Positions 35,303 through 44,430 of a stretch of 64,000 nt of DNA are shown here, piece after piece (the first letter of the stretch is position 1; every line of letters begins with the position of its first letter). Position numbers and translations under genes: made by a program. The notes below the pieces were generated by a model. That model saw only the letters and a list, made by a program, of their open reading frames with translations, was not told the origin of the DNA and searched no databases. Source of the DNA: Sphingomonas metalli (GTDB lineage Bacteria > Pseudomonadota > Alphaproteobacteria > Sphingomonadales > Sphingomonadaceae); NCBI RefSeq assembly GCF_014641735.1, contig NZ_BMIH01000005.1, positions 217,201 to 281,200 of the forward strand, given 5' to 3'.

Positions 35303-35449
35303 ATGGCGCGCATCATCAAGGGCTGGTTCCGCCGCTGGATCGACCAGGCAGAGGCGATCGACCATGCGCCGCCTGGCGCCTGCGCGATCTGCGGGATCGA
35401 GACGCCCGGGGATAATTGCTGCGCGGGCTGCGGCCCCGGCGGCTGGTAA
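35303..35449 (+). CDS. 48-residue zinc-ribbon-like microprotein
   Basis: A short gene starting MARIIKGWFRRWIDQAEAI. Four to five cysteines follow as CAIC and CCAGC, spaced like a small zinc ribbon, and it ends GPGGW. The ATG at 35303 has GGAGGT seven bases upstream, a near-ideal ribosome site, which together with the cysteine pattern argues for a real gene. It converges on the siroheme methyltransferase gene with 11 bp between stops. An amphipathic basic N-terminus might bind nucleic acid or membrane. I recognise no family. Confidence 0.65.
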   Translation: MARIIKGWFRRWIDQAEAIDHAPPGACAICGIETPGDNCCAGCGPGGW

Positions 35450-35460
35450 GGTCTGCCCGA

Positions 35461-36246
35461 TCAGGCGCGCTCCATCGATACCGGTACGGATGGCGACATC
35501 GACGGCGCAACGGCAGGCCGCACCGCCTCGCCGATGACGAGCAGGGCGGGATCGTCGGCACTGATCGCCTCGACCAGAAAGGCGAGCGAGGACAGGCGAC
35601 CGCGGATGATGCGCTCGCCGGGCAGCGATGCATTGACCACGACCAGAACGGGCGTGTCGGCGCATCGTCCGGCCGAGAGGAGCCGCTGCATCACCAGCGT
35701 CGCTGCGGCCCGGCCCATATAGACGGCGAGCGTCGCTTCGCCCGCCGCCAGGGCGCGCCAATCCAGATCGAGCGCCTCGCCCGTCCGGGCGTGGGCGGTG
35801 ACGAAGGTCAGCTGCCGCGCCGCGCCGCGCAGCGTCAGGCTGACGCCCGCCGCGGCGACCGCAGCACTGGCGGCGGTCACGCCCGGGCAGATGCGCACCG
35901 GGACGCCGGCAGCGGCACAGGCCGCCACCTCCTCCGCGGTCCGGCCGAAGATCGCGGGATCGCCGCCCTTCAGCCGGACGACGCGCCGACTCTCGCGTGC
36001 GGCGGCGACGATCAACCGATCGATCGTCGCCTGATCCCGCGAGTGCCGGCCCGACCGCTTGCCCACGCTGATCTGGTCGGCCTCATCGGGGATCAGGTCG
36101 AGCACGCCGGGGCCGACCAGCGCATCGTAAAAGACGATATCGGCCGCCGCGATCAGCCGTCCCGCCTTGTGCGTCAACAGGTCCGGGTCGCCCGGACCCG
36201 CGCCGACCAGCCAGACGGTGCCGGCGGGAAAATCGTCATGCGGCAT
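35461..36246 (-). CDS. cobA: Uroporphyrinogen-III C-methyltransferase
   Basis: A 261-residue SAM-dependent enzyme making precorrin-2, the first step to siroheme. I start at ATG 36246 (MPHDDFPAGTVWLVGAGPGDP), overlapping the nitrate reductase gene by 11 bp. The signature GAGPGDPDLLT is present, as are VVRLKGGDPAIFGR and the VPVRICPGVTAASA segment. It lacks the CysG dehydrogenase/chelatase domain, so it is a stand-alone SUMT. As last gene of the nas operon it supplies siroheme for NirB. Confidence 0.95.
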   Translation of the reverse strand: MPHDDFPAGTVWLVGAGPGDPDLLTHKAGRLIAAADIVFYDALVGPGVLDLIPDEADQISVGKRSGRHSRDQATIDRLIVAAARESRRVVRLKGGDPAIFGRTAEEVAACAAAGVPVRICPGVTAASAAVAAAGVSLTLRGAARQLTFVTAHARTGEALDLDWRALAAGEATLAVYMGRAAATLVMQRLLSAGRCADTPVLVVVNASLPGERIIRGRLSSLAFLVEAISADDPALLVIGEAVRPAVAPSMSPSVPVSMERA

Positions 36247-38824
36247 GGTGGATCTCCCGGGTAAGCAGGCGACCGAGCGCGGGACGGCACGAACCGCACT
36301 GGGTTCCGGCGCCGATCGCCGCCCCGATCGCCGCAACATCGGTCAACCTCTGGCTTCGTATCGCATCGACGATCGTCCGCATCCCGATATCGAGGCAGGC
36401 GCACACGGTCGGGCCGCGGTCGACGGTCACGCCCGGCATGCGCCCGGCGAGAACCATCGGCGAAGCCTGCGGCGCGGCGAGTTGCTCGATCAGCCAGTCG
36501 CGACCCGGCAGCAACCCGGTCTGCGTGACGAACAGCGCAGCGGCGAGCCGCCCCTCGGCCAGTATCGCGACCCGTCGCGTGCCGCGGGCCGGATCCGCCG
36601 CCTCGATCCTGGTGCCGCCGGGCAGGCAGGCTTCCAGTCGCGCCGGATCCTCGTCGCCGGCGAGCTCCCACAGGGTGCCGAGCGGCACCGCGACGCGCGT
36701 CGCCCACAGGCAGTCGGGGCGCCGCGCCGCCTCGCCGGCAAGGATCAGGAAGCCCCGCCAGCGCGTCGCCACGGCTTCGATCGCCGCCGGCGTCGCCTTG
36801 AAGCCCGGCTGGCCCGAAATGGGGTCGACGTGCGGACGAGGCAGGTATCCGGTGCGGCCGCCGCTCGCGGTGCGGTCGGTCCAGTGGATCGGCACGAACA
36901 GCTCGCCCGGTCGCTGCCCATCGCTGATCCGTGCGCGATAGAGGCTGGCGCCCTGCGGCGTGGAGACGTGGGCCAGCCCGCCATCCGCAATCCCCAGCCT
37001 TGCCGCATCGGCGGGATGCACCTCGACCAGCGGCTCCTCGCGATGGCGCGCCAATTTGGGGGCGAGGCCGGTGCGCGTCATGCTGTGCCACTGGTCGCGA
37101 TATCGCCCGGTATTGAGCGTCAGCGGCCAGTCCCTGAGCGGCGCGGGCAGTGCGCGCTGCACCACCGGCACCAGCCGCGCGCGCCCGTCCGCTGTCGGGA
37201 ATCGCCCTTCGGCGAAGGGTGTGCCGCCCCACCGGAACGGCGCCATCGCCTCATAGCCCTCATTCCCGCCGCCGGAATGCCCGGGCAGCGCGAACAATCG
37301 GCTGCCGTCGTTCTGGTAGGTCGACAGGCGCGCATGCTCGCGCCAGATCTCGGCGGGGTGATCATAGGCGAAGGCGGTCTTCCACCCCATGCGCCGGCCG
37401 ATCTCCTTGACGATCCACCAGTCGGGCTTCGCCTCGCCGGGAAGCGGCAGGACGGCCCGCTGCCGGCTGACCGTCCGATCCGAGTTCGTGACCGTCCCGT
37501 CCTTCTCGCCCCAGGCCGCGGCAGGCAGGCGGACATGCGCGAAGGCGGACGTATCGGTGTCGGCGATCACGTCGCTGACCACGACGAACGGACAGGCCGC
37601 CAGCGCCGCGCGGACCGACCCGGCATCCGGCATCGACACGGCGGGATTGGTCGCCATGATCCACAGCGCCTTGATCCGCCCCTCCCCGACCGCCCGGAAC
37701 AGATCGACCGCCTTGAGGCCCGGCTTCGTCGCGATCGTCGGTGCGGCCCAGAAGCGCTGCACGCGCGCGCGATCCGGCTCGTCGAAACCCATATGCGCCG
37801 CCAGCGTGGAGGCGAGGCCGCCGACCTCGCGCCCGCCCATCGCATTGGGCTGGCCGGTGATCGAGAAGGGCTGCGCGCCCGGCTTGCCGATCCGGCCGGT
37901 GGCGAGATGGACGTTGAGGATCGCGTTGACCTGATCGGTGCCGGCAACCGACTGGTTGATGCCCTGGCTGAACAGCGTCACCGTGCGCGGGGTAGCGGCG
38001 AAGAGTTCGTGAAAGGCGCGCAGGTCGGCCGCCGCGACGTCGCAGGTGCGCGCCACCGACCACAGGTCGCTCCCCTCGCCCGTCTGTGCCCAGAATTCCG
38101 CGGATGCGCTCACATGGTCGCGGAGGAAGCCGGCGTCGAGCACCCCCGCCTCGCGGCACCAGTGGAGCAGCCCGTTCATCAGCGCCACGTCGCTGCCGGG
38201 CCGGATCGGCAGGTGCAGGTCGGCCTCTCCGGCCGTCTCGGTCCGGCGCGGATCGATCACCACCAGCTTTGCCCCCGCCGCGCAGCGGGCGCGCAGCCGC
38301 TGATAGACGATGGGATGGCACCAGGCGGTGTTGCTGCCGATCAGCACGATCAGGTCGGCCGCGTCGACGTCCTCATAGCTGGCGGGGACGACATCCTCGC
38401 CAAAGGCGCGGAGGTGACCGGCCACTGCGCTCGACATGCACAGGCGCGAGTTGGTGTCGATGTTCGCCGCGCCGATGAAACCCTTCATCAGCTTGTTGGC
38501 GACATAATAGTCCTCCGTCAGCAACTGGCCGGACACGTAGAAGGCGACGCTGTTCGGCCCGAACTCCGCCACGGCGTCGCGAAAGCGGCGTGCGACCAGA
38601 TCCAGCGCCCGGTCCCAGCCCGCACGGCGCTTGCCGATCATCGGATGGAGCAACCGACCGTCCAGCCCCACCGTCTCGCCCAGGTGCGTGCCCTTGGAAC
38701 AGAGCCGGCCGCGATTGGCGGGATGGTCGGGATCGCCCTCGATCCGCACCGAACGCTCACCGGTGCGCGTCGCGACGATGCCGCATCCGACCCCGCAATA
38801 GGCGCAGGTCGTGCGGACACTCAC
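36236..38824 (-). CDS. nasC: Assimilatory nitrate reductase catalytic subunit
   Basis: An 862-residue molybdopterin enzyme reducing nitrate to nitrite in the cytoplasm. The start is GTG at 38824 (SVRTTCAYCGVGCG) behind GGGGAGGAG. The [4Fe-4S] cysteines are C7, C10, C14 and C42 (RLCSKG). Mo-bis-MGD binding regions follow (SSAVAGHLRAFGED, FSQGINQSVAGTDQ, TNPAVSMPDAGSV). The C-terminus carries a BFD-like [2Fe-2S] domain with VCACLDIG and GTQCGSC, as in NasC/NasA of other bacteria. There is no Tat signal. It sits between nirD and the siroheme methyltransferase. Confidence 0.96.
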   Translation of the reverse strand: MSVRTTCAYCGVGCGIVATRTGERSVRIEGDPDHPANRGRLCSKGTHLGETVGLDGRLLHPMIGKRRAGWDRALDLVARRFRDAVAEFGPNSVAFYVSGQLLTEDYYVANKLMKGFIGAANIDTNSRLCMSSAVAGHLRAFGEDVVPASYEDVDAADLIVLIGSNTAWCHPIVYQRLRARCAAGAKLVVIDPRRTETAGEADLHLPIRPGSDVALMNGLLHWCREAGVLDAGFLRDHVSASAEFWAQTGEGSDLWSVARTCDVAAADLRAFHELFAATPRTVTLFSQGINQSVAGTDQVNAILNVHLATGRIGKPGAQPFSITGQPNAMGGREVGGLASTLAAHMGFDEPDRARVQRFWAAPTIATKPGLKAVDLFRAVGEGRIKALWIMATNPAVSMPDAGSVRAALAACPFVVVSDVIADTDTSAFAHVRLPAAAWGEKDGTVTNSDRTVSRQRAVLPLPGEAKPDWWIVKEIGRRMGWKTAFAYDHPAEIWREHARLSTYQNDGSRLFALPGHSGGGNEGYEAMAPFRWGGTPFAEGRFPTADGRARLVPVVQRALPAPLRDWPLTLNTGRYRDQWHSMTRTGLAPKLARHREEPLVEVHPADAARLGIADGGLAHVSTPQGASLYRARISDGQRPGELFVPIHWTDRTASGGRTGYLPRPHVDPISGQPGFKATPAAIEAVATRWRGFLILAGEAARRPDCLWATRVAVPLGTLWELAGDEDPARLEACLPGGTRIEAADPARGTRRVAILAEGRLAAALFVTQTGLLPGRDWLIEQLAAPQASPMVLAGRMPGVTVDRGPTVCACLDIGMRTIVDAIRSQRLTDVAAIGAAIGAGTQCGSCRPALGRLLTREIHHAA

Positions 38825-38864
38825 AGCCGCTCCTCCCCGCCAGCCGGGAGGATCTGCGCCATCT

Positions 38865-39203
38865 TCATGCCGCCGCCTTCAGCGTGCCGGCGCGGCAAAG
38901 CAGCACGCGCCCGCCGCTGACCTTCACCGGCACGGTCGGGGTGCAGCCCCGGTCCTCGCCCAGCGCCTCGCCCGTCGCCAGGCTGATCCGCCAGTTATGC
39001 AGCGGGCATGCCACCGCGCCGCCATGGACGATGCCCTGCGACAGGCGACCATGCTTGTGCGGGCAGCGGTCGAGCAGCGCGAAGACGCGGTTGTCGCCGG
39101 TGCGGAAGACGGCGATGTCGTCGCCGCCATCGACCTGCACCGTGCGGCTGCCGCGCAGCGGGATTTCCTCGACCCAGCCGATATCGAGCCAGTCGCCGGT
39201 CAT
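38865..39203 (-). CDS. nirD: Nitrite reductase small subunit (Rieske-type)
   Basis: A 112-residue protein starting MTGDWLDIGWVEEIP, with ATG at 39203 overlapping the nirB stop (ATGA). The Rieske [2Fe-2S] ligands are intact: C47 and H49 in DRCPHKHGRL, C66 and H69 in ACPLHNW. Some NirD proteins have lost these ligands; this one keeps them and may transfer electrons. It is the partner of NirB in NADH-dependent nitrite reduction to ammonium. Confidence 0.94.
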   Translation of the reverse strand: MTGDWLDIGWVEEIPLRGSRTVQVDGGDDIAVFRTGDNRVFALLDRCPHKHGRLSQGIVHGGAVACPLHNWRISLATGEALGEDRGCTPTVPVKVSGGRVLLCRAGTLKAAA

Positions 39204-41680
39204 GCCATTTCCTCCACCGGAGTGAACCGCGCCATCGGGGCGTGGATGTCCTGCGCGTCGCCGGCGGCGCGGGCCGCCCAGGGATCGTCCTGCGAGAAGC
39301 GCTGCGAGTAGAAGAACCGTCCGGCCAGCGCCGCCCGCGCCGCCGCATCGGGCAACAGCCGCGACTGGACATAGGCAAGGCCGACCCGCTCGATCCACGG
39401 CGCCGTGCGCTCCAGATAGCGCGCCTCCTCGCGGTAGAGCTGGATGAAGGCGGCGCACATCTCCAGCGCCTCGCCCTCGGTCGCGACCTTGCAGAGCAGG
39501 TCGGTGGCGCGCACCCTGATCCCGCCATTGCCGCCGACATGCAGCTCGTAGCCGCTGTCGACACAGACCACGCCGAAATCCTTGATCGTCGCCTCGGCGC
39601 AGTTGCGCGGGCAGCCGCTGACGGCGATCTTGAACTTGTGCGGCATCCACGAGCCCCAGGTCGACCGCTCGATCTTCACGCCCAGCCCGGTCGAATCCTG
39701 CGTGCCGAACCGGCACCATTCGCTGCCGACACAGGTCTTCACCGTGCGCAGCGACTTGCCATAGGCATGGCCGCTGACCATCCCCGCCGCGTTCAGGTCC
39801 GCCCAGACCGCCGGTAGGTCCTCCTTGCGGATGCCGAAGATGTCGAGCCGCTGGCCGCCGGTCACCTTGACCATCGGCGCATTGTACTTTTCTACGACGT
39901 CGGCGATGGCGCGCAGCTCCTTCGGGCTGGTCAGCCCGCCCCACATGCGCGGCACCACCGAATAGGTGCCGTCCTTCTGGATGTTGGCGTGCATCCGCTC
40001 GTTGACGAAGCGGCTCTGCTGGTCGTCGATATAGTCGCCGGGCAGCGCGCAGAGCAGATAATAGTTGAGCGCGGGCCGGCAGGACGAGCAGCCGTCGGGC
40101 GTCGCCCAGTGCAGCTTCTGCATCACCTCGGGGATCGAGCGCATGGCCTGCGCGACGATCTCGCGGCGCACATCGTCATGGCCGAACGTCGTGCATTTGC
40201 ACAGGGTCTTCGGCCCGGCCTCCACCTCGCCGCCGAGGCGCAGCGCCAGCAGGCTTTCGACGATGCCGGTGCAGGAGCCGCAGCTCGCCGATGCCTTGCA
40301 CCCGCTGCGCACCGCATCGAGGCTGTGCGCGCCGCCGTCGATGCACGCCAGCACCCTGCCCTTGGACACGCCGTTGCAACCGCAGATCTCCGCCTCGTCG
40401 GAGAGGGCCGCAACGGCCGCCCTAGGGTCCGCCTGCCCTCCTCCCTGGGCGAAGGCCTGGCCGAAGATCAGCACGTCGCGAATGTCGCCGACGCTCTCGC
40501 CCTTCTTCAGCAGGTCGAAATACCAGTTGCCGTCGGCGGTATCGCCATAGAGGACCGCGCCGACGATGCGGTCTTCCTTCACCACCACCCGCTTGTAGAT
40601 GCCGCGGCTCGCATCGCGCAGCACGATGTCCTCCGCGCCGTCGCCGCCGGAGAAGTCGCCCGCCGAGAAGACGTCGAGCCCCGCGACCTTCAGCTTGGTG
40701 GAGGTGGGCGCCGGGCGATAGCCGCTCGGCCGCCCGGCCAGCCCGTCGGCCAGCGCACGGCACATGTCCCACAGCGGCGCGACGAGGCCGTAGACCTGCC
40801 CGTCATGCTCGACGCATTCGCCGACCGCGAGGATGGCGGGGTCGCTGGTGACCATATGGTCGTCCACCCGGATCCCCCTCCCGATATCCAGCCCGGCCTC
40901 GCGCGCCAGCGCGACCGAGGGGCGGATGCCGACCGCCATCACGACGAGGTCGGCGGGGATAGTCGTTCCGTCCTTCAGCCGCACCGCCTCGACCCGGCCG
41001 TCGCCGACGATCTCGGCCGTGTCCGCACCGGTCAGGATGGTCTGCCCGCGCGCTTCCAGCGCGGTCTTGAGCAGCCAGCCCGCCGCCTCGTCGAGCTGCC
41101 GCTCCATCAGCGTGGGCATGATGTGGAGCACCGTCACCGTCATGCCGCGCAGGCTGAGCCCGTGCGCCGCCTCCAGCCCCAGCAGCCCGCCGCCGATCAC
41201 CACCGCGCTGCCGCCCCGCTCCGCCGCGGCGAGCATATGGTCGACATCCTTCATGTCGCGAAAGCCGATGACCCCCGGCAGGTCCTTGCCCGGCACGGGG
41301 ATGATGAAGGGGTCCGATCCCGTCGCGATCAGCAGCCGGTCATAGTCCAGCACCAGCCCGCTGCGGCTCGTCACCGTCCGCGCCGCGCGATCGATCGCTA
41401 CCACCGGGTCGCCGCTCAGCAGGGTAATGCCGTTATCGGCATACCAGTCGAAACCGTTGAGGACGATCTCGTCGAAGGTCTTCTCGCCTGCCAGCACCGG
41501 CGAGAGCATGATGCGGTTGTAGTTCACCAGCGGCTCCGCGCCGATGATCGTCACGCGATAGCGGGCGGGATCGCGCGCCAGCAGCTCCTCGACGGCGCGG
41601 CACCCGGCCATGCCGTTGCCGATCACGATCAGATGGTCGCGGGTGTCGCCCGGGGGCACCGCGATGGGCTCGTGCTTCAT
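39200..41680 (-). CDS. nirB: NADH-dependent nitrite reductase large subunit
   Basis: An 826-residue flavoprotein-sirohemoprotein. The FAD and NADH domains come first (VIGNGMAGCRAVEELL; VVIGGGLLGLEAAHGLSLRG). A BFD-like [2Fe-2S] region follows with EICGCNGVSKGRVL and SCGSCTGIVE. The siroheme/[4Fe-4S] domain carries CVGSEWCRFGTQDS and SGCPRNCAEA. It reduces nitrite to ammonium with six electrons. AAGGA precedes the ATG at 41680; the gene begins 21 bp after the transporter gene. Siroheme comes from the methyltransferase at the operon end. Confidence 0.97.
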   Translation of the reverse strand: MKHEPIAVPPGDTRDHLIVIGNGMAGCRAVEELLARDPARYRVTIIGAEPLVNYNRIMLSPVLAGEKTFDEIVLNGFDWYADNGITLLSGDPVVAIDRAARTVTSRSGLVLDYDRLLIATGSDPFIIPVPGKDLPGVIGFRDMKDVDHMLAAAERGGSAVVIGGGLLGLEAAHGLSLRGMTVTVLHIMPTLMERQLDEAAGWLLKTALEARGQTILTGADTAEIVGDGRVEAVRLKDGTTIPADLVVMAVGIRPSVALAREAGLDIGRGIRVDDHMVTSDPAILAVGECVEHDGQVYGLVAPLWDMCRALADGLAGRPSGYRPAPTSTKLKVAGLDVFSAGDFSGGDGAEDIVLRDASRGIYKRVVVKEDRIVGAVLYGDTADGNWYFDLLKKGESVGDIRDVLIFGQAFAQGGGQADPRAAVAALSDEAEICGCNGVSKGRVLACIDGGAHSLDAVRSGCKASASCGSCTGIVESLLALRLGGEVEAGPKTLCKCTTFGHDDVRREIVAQAMRSIPEVMQKLHWATPDGCSSCRPALNYYLLCALPGDYIDDQQSRFVNERMHANIQKDGTYSVVPRMWGGLTSPKELRAIADVVEKYNAPMVKVTGGQRLDIFGIRKEDLPAVWADLNAAGMVSGHAYGKSLRTVKTCVGSEWCRFGTQDSTGLGVKIERSTWGSWMPHKFKIAVSGCPRNCAEATIKDFGVVCVDSGYELHVGGNGGIRVRATDLLCKVATEGEALEMCAAFIQLYREEARYLERTAPWIERVGLAYVQSRLLPDAAARAALAGRFFYSQRFSQDDPWAARAAGDAQDIHAPMARFTPVEEMA

Positions 41681-41701
41681 CGTCCTGTCCTTTCCCGATG
41701 C

Positions 41702-42937
41702 TCAGATGCGCACGCCGGCGGCCGCGCCCCAGCTCTGCCGCCAGCCGCGCTTGACCGCGGTCAGCCCCGCCAGCGCTGCCAGCGCCAGCCCCGCGAAGAT
41801 CAGGAAGCCGGGGGCGAAGCTTCCCGTCCACTGCTTCGCCAGCCCCAGCGAGGAGGCGAGGTAGAAGCCGCCCACTCCGCCCGCCATGCCGACCAGCCCG
41901 GTCATCACCCCGATTTCGGCGGCGAAGCGCTGCGGGACGAGCTGGAAGACCGAGCCGTTGCCAACCCCCAGCGCCAGCATCGCCAGCACGAACAGCGCCA
42001 GCGCCGCCTCGATCGTCCCCGCGGCAGCGACCCCGGCCAGCGCGAGGGCGGCGACCATGAACACCGCGGTCAGCGCCTTCACCCCGCCGATCGCATCGGC
42101 CAGCGCCCCGCCCATCGGCCGCACCAGCGATCCGGCGAAGACGCAGGCGGCGGTGGCATAGCCGGCATGGATGGTCGACAGGCCGAACCGGTCGGTGAAG
42201 TAGATCGGCAGGCTCGCCGCCAGCCCGACGAACCCGCCGAACGTCACCGCATAGAAGGCCATCAGCCACCAGGCGTCCGGCTGGCGCAGCGGCGTCAGAT
42301 ATTCGGTCAGCCGCTTGGGCGCGGGCGGGTTGGGCGCATCCTTGGCCAGCGCCATATAGACGAGGAAGACGAGCGTGAGCGGCAGGCAGGCCAGCCCCAG
42401 CACCGCGTTCCAGCCGAACAGCCGGGCGAGCGCCGGGGCGAACAGCGCCGCCAGCACGGTGCCCGAATTGCCCATGCCGGCCAGCCCCATAGCCTTGCCC
42501 TGATGCTCGGGCGGATACCAGCGGCTGGCGAGCGGCAGCGCTATTGCGAAGGACGCGCCGGCAAAGCCCAGCACGACGCCCAGCGCCAGCGTGCCGGCGA
42601 AGCTCGTCACCCCCGCCGCCGAGGCGGAGGCCAGTCCGGCGATGACGATGATCTGGCTGATCGCGCCCGCCCGCTTCGGCCCGATCCGGTCGACCAGCAG
42701 CCCGTTGACGACGCGCAGCACCGCGCCCGCCAGCGTCGGCACCGCGACCATCAGCCCCTTCTGCGCCGGGGTGAGCCCGAGGGTCGCGGCGATCTCAGGC
42801 GCCAGTGGTCCGAGCAGCACCCAGACCATGAACGCCAGATCGAAATAGAGAAAGGCTGCGATCAGCGTGGGCATGTGCCCGCTGCGCCAGAAACCGTCGT
42901 CTTCGTCCGCCGTCCCGTTCCACACCACCGTCGCCAT
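41702..42937 (-). CDS. Nitrate/nitrite MFS transporter (NarK/NasA family)
   Basis: A 411-residue inner-membrane protein starting MATVVWNGTADEDDGFWRSG (ATG at 42937, AAGGGGA upstream). An earlier in-frame start is rejected because it would translate through the leader terminator. The first helix region includes DLAFMVWVLLGPLAPEIA. The nitrate signature has ASFAIALPLASRWYPP and GLAGMGNSGT. It is the first structural gene of the operon and imports nitrate for NasC. Expression should depend on read-through of the terminator just upstream. Confidence 0.94.
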   Translation of the reverse strand: MATVVWNGTADEDDGFWRSGHMPTLIAAFLYFDLAFMVWVLLGPLAPEIAATLGLTPAQKGLMVAVPTLAGAVLRVVNGLLVDRIGPKRAGAISQIIVIAGLASASAAGVTSFAGTLALGVVLGFAGASFAIALPLASRWYPPEHQGKAMGLAGMGNSGTVLAALFAPALARLFGWNAVLGLACLPLTLVFLVYMALAKDAPNPPAPKRLTEYLTPLRQPDAWWLMAFYAVTFGGFVGLAASLPIYFTDRFGLSTIHAGYATAACVFAGSLVRPMGGALADAIGGVKALTAVFMVAALALAGVAAAGTIEAALALFVLAMLALGVGNGSVFQLVPQRFAAEIGVMTGLVGMAGGVGGFYLASSLGLAKQWTGSFAPGFLIFAGLALAALAGLTAVKRGWRQSWGAAAGVRI

Positions 42938-42967
42938 CGCCCGTCCCCTTCGGCTGAGCCGGAAATG

Positions 42968-43016
42968 AAAAAAGCCGCCAGGACGGCGACCCGTGGCGGG
43001 TGCGTCCTGGCGGCTT
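42968..43016 (-). terminator. Leader terminator before nitrate assimilation operon
   Basis: On the minus strand AAGCCGCCAGGACG pairs with CGTCCTGGCGGCTT (14 bp) around a 17-nt loop, followed by six T. It ends 30 bp before the transporter start. Such a strong terminator upstream of the first gene, in a leader that also holds ANTAR-type hairpins, points to control by transcription antitermination. Confidence 0.85.
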
Positions 43017-43063
43017 CGTTGCCTCATCGGATGCCGGTCAACCCGGCGATCCGTCAGCGGGAA

Positions 43064-43122
43064 CCTCCCCGGCGCTGGAGAGGCATGTCGCTGCTATCTC
43101 GTGCCCGACGTCATTGCCGGAC
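43064..43122 (-). ncRNA. ANTAR-target two-hairpin leader RNA (NasT-responsive)
   Basis: Reading the minus strand, hairpin 1 (43122-43103) has stem GTCCGGC/GTCGGGC with hexaloop AATGAC. After a 19-nt linker, hairpin 2 (43083-43064) has stem CCTCTCC/GGGGAGG with hexaloop AGCGCC. Both loops have A at position 1 and G at position 4, the defining feature of RNAs bound by ANTAR antiterminators. A strong terminator follows 47 nt later. NasT, an ANTAR protein, is encoded upstream. Binding should prevent termination when nitrate is present. Confidence 0.8.
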
Positions 43123-43218
43123 GACCATCAAGCTGCCTGATTCGCCCGCCCGCCGCAAGCCCCTTTCGCATGTGCAGCATCCGGCCGGGTCGACGGCTAC
43201 ATTCTGTGTCCCGTGGCT

Positions 43219-44430
43219 TCAGGGCAAACCCGCCAGATACCCCGGGATATCGTCTGGATTGAACGCCCGCCCGTCGAAGAACCGGTCGTTACCCAAGAGC
43301 AGCCGCCCCTGTGTCGAGCCGGCGCCGATCGGCTCGCCCAGCGCCCCCTCCAGCTTGGAACTCGCGCCCGGCAGCGGCGCGCCGGTGCCGGCGAGCGCGG
43401 CGCGGTAGAGGTCGGGGCGGAAGGTGGCCGCCGCCGTCGCCGCCTCGCCGGGATCGTAGCCGCGCCCGTCCCAGCGCGTCATCTGGGCGTAGAGCCATGC
43501 CGCCTGGCTGCGCCACGGAAAGTTCGCCGCCTCGCGATACTGGAACATGAAGTCGGGATAGGCCACGGGCGCGCCGCCCGGCACCAGCCTCAGACGGTCG
43601 GTGATCGCACGCAGGATCGCGTCGACCGGCGCGTCGCAATAGGCCGGCCGGGCGAGGATCGCCGCACTCGCCTCTGCCGTGTCCGGCCGGACGAACCATT
43701 CGGCGGCGGCATGGAGCGCGCGGATCAGCCGCTGCGTCGCCTCCCCCCGCTCCGCAGCGACGTCGGCGCGCATCGCCAGCACCTTCTCGACCCCGCGCCG
43801 CCAGATCTGTGCGGTGGCCAGCGCGATCCTGCCGACTCCGCGATCGACCGCGATCGAATTCCACGGCTCGCCCACGCAGATCCCGTCCACCTCCCCCGCC
43901 GCCAGCGCATCGGCGGCAAAGGTCGGGCTGGTCACGACGATCTCGACATCGCTGTCCGGCCGCACCCCGACCTCGGCCAGCCAGTAGCGCAGCATATAGT
44001 TGTGACTGGAATAGCGGTGCACCACGCCGAAGCGCAGCCGCCGCCCGGCCGCCGCCCGCGCCCGCGCAACCTCGCGCAGGGCGGCGCCGAGCGCATGGGG
44101 ATCGCCCAGCCCGTCGCCCAGCCCGCAGGCCTCGCCCAGCGCGATCGAGAAGGTGATGGCATTGCCGTTCAGGCCGAGCACGAACGGCACCGCCATGGCG
44201 GTCGCCGGCCGGTCCCGCCCCAGAGCGGTGGCGATGGCGAGCGGGGCGACCATATGCGCCGCGTCGCTGTGTCCGTAAAGCAGCCGGTCGCGCACCGTCG
44301 CCCAGGTGACGTCGCGGACCAGCGTCAGCGCCAGACCCTCCGCTTCGGCGAAGCCGAGCTCGTGCGCCAGGATCGGCAGCGCGGCGTCGACCAGCGGCAC
44401 GAAGCCGATGCGAAAGGCTTCGGTGCTCAT
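43219..44430 (-). CDS. nasS: Nitrate sensor NasS (NrtA-like binding protein)
   Basis: A 403-residue protein starting MSTEAFRIGFVPLVDAALP, of the NrtA/CmpA solute-binding fold but without a signal peptide, as expected for the cytoplasmic sensor NasS. Segments HSDAAHMVAPLAIATALG, YSSHNYMLRYWLAEVGV and EVDGICVGEPWNSIAV match that group. NasS holds NasT inactive and releases it when nitrate or nitrite binds. Its ATG overlaps the nasT stop (ATGA). Confidence 0.92.
   Translation of the reverse strand: MSTEAFRIGFVPLVDAALPILAHELGFAEAEGLALTLVRDVTWATVRDRLLYGHSDAAHMVAPLAIATALGRDRPATAMAVPFVLGLNGNAITFSIALGEACGLGDGLGDPHALGAALREVARARAAAGRRLRFGVVHRYSSHNYMLRYWLAEVGVRPDSDVEIVVTSPTFAADALAAGEVDGICVGEPWNSIAVDRGVGRIALATAQIWRRGVEKVLAMRADVAAERGEATQRLIRALHAAAEWFVRPDTAEASAAILARPAYCDAPVDAILRAITDRLRLVPGGAPVAYPDFMFQYREAANFPWRSQAAWLYAQMTRWDGRGYDPGEAATAAATFRPDLYRAALAGTGAPLPGASSKLEGALGEPIGAGSTQGRLLLGNDRFFDGRAFNPDDIPGYLAGLP

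Noticed and set aside
36167..38920. Long open frame opposite the nitrate reductase gene
   Set aside because: Antisense shadow with arginine-rich sequence; the opposite strand has clear molybdopterin and iron-sulfur motifs.
42938..43027. N-terminal extension of the nitrate transporter to 43027
   Set aside because: It would translate through the terminator stem; the ATG at 42937 has its own AAGGGGA site.
39989..43408. A very long open frame of over 1100 codons on the strand opposite nirB and the nitrate transporter
   Set aside because: It mirrors the codons of two well-supported genes, is rich in Arg/His/Asp repeats, and has no recognisable domain; it is a shadow of high-GC coding DNA.
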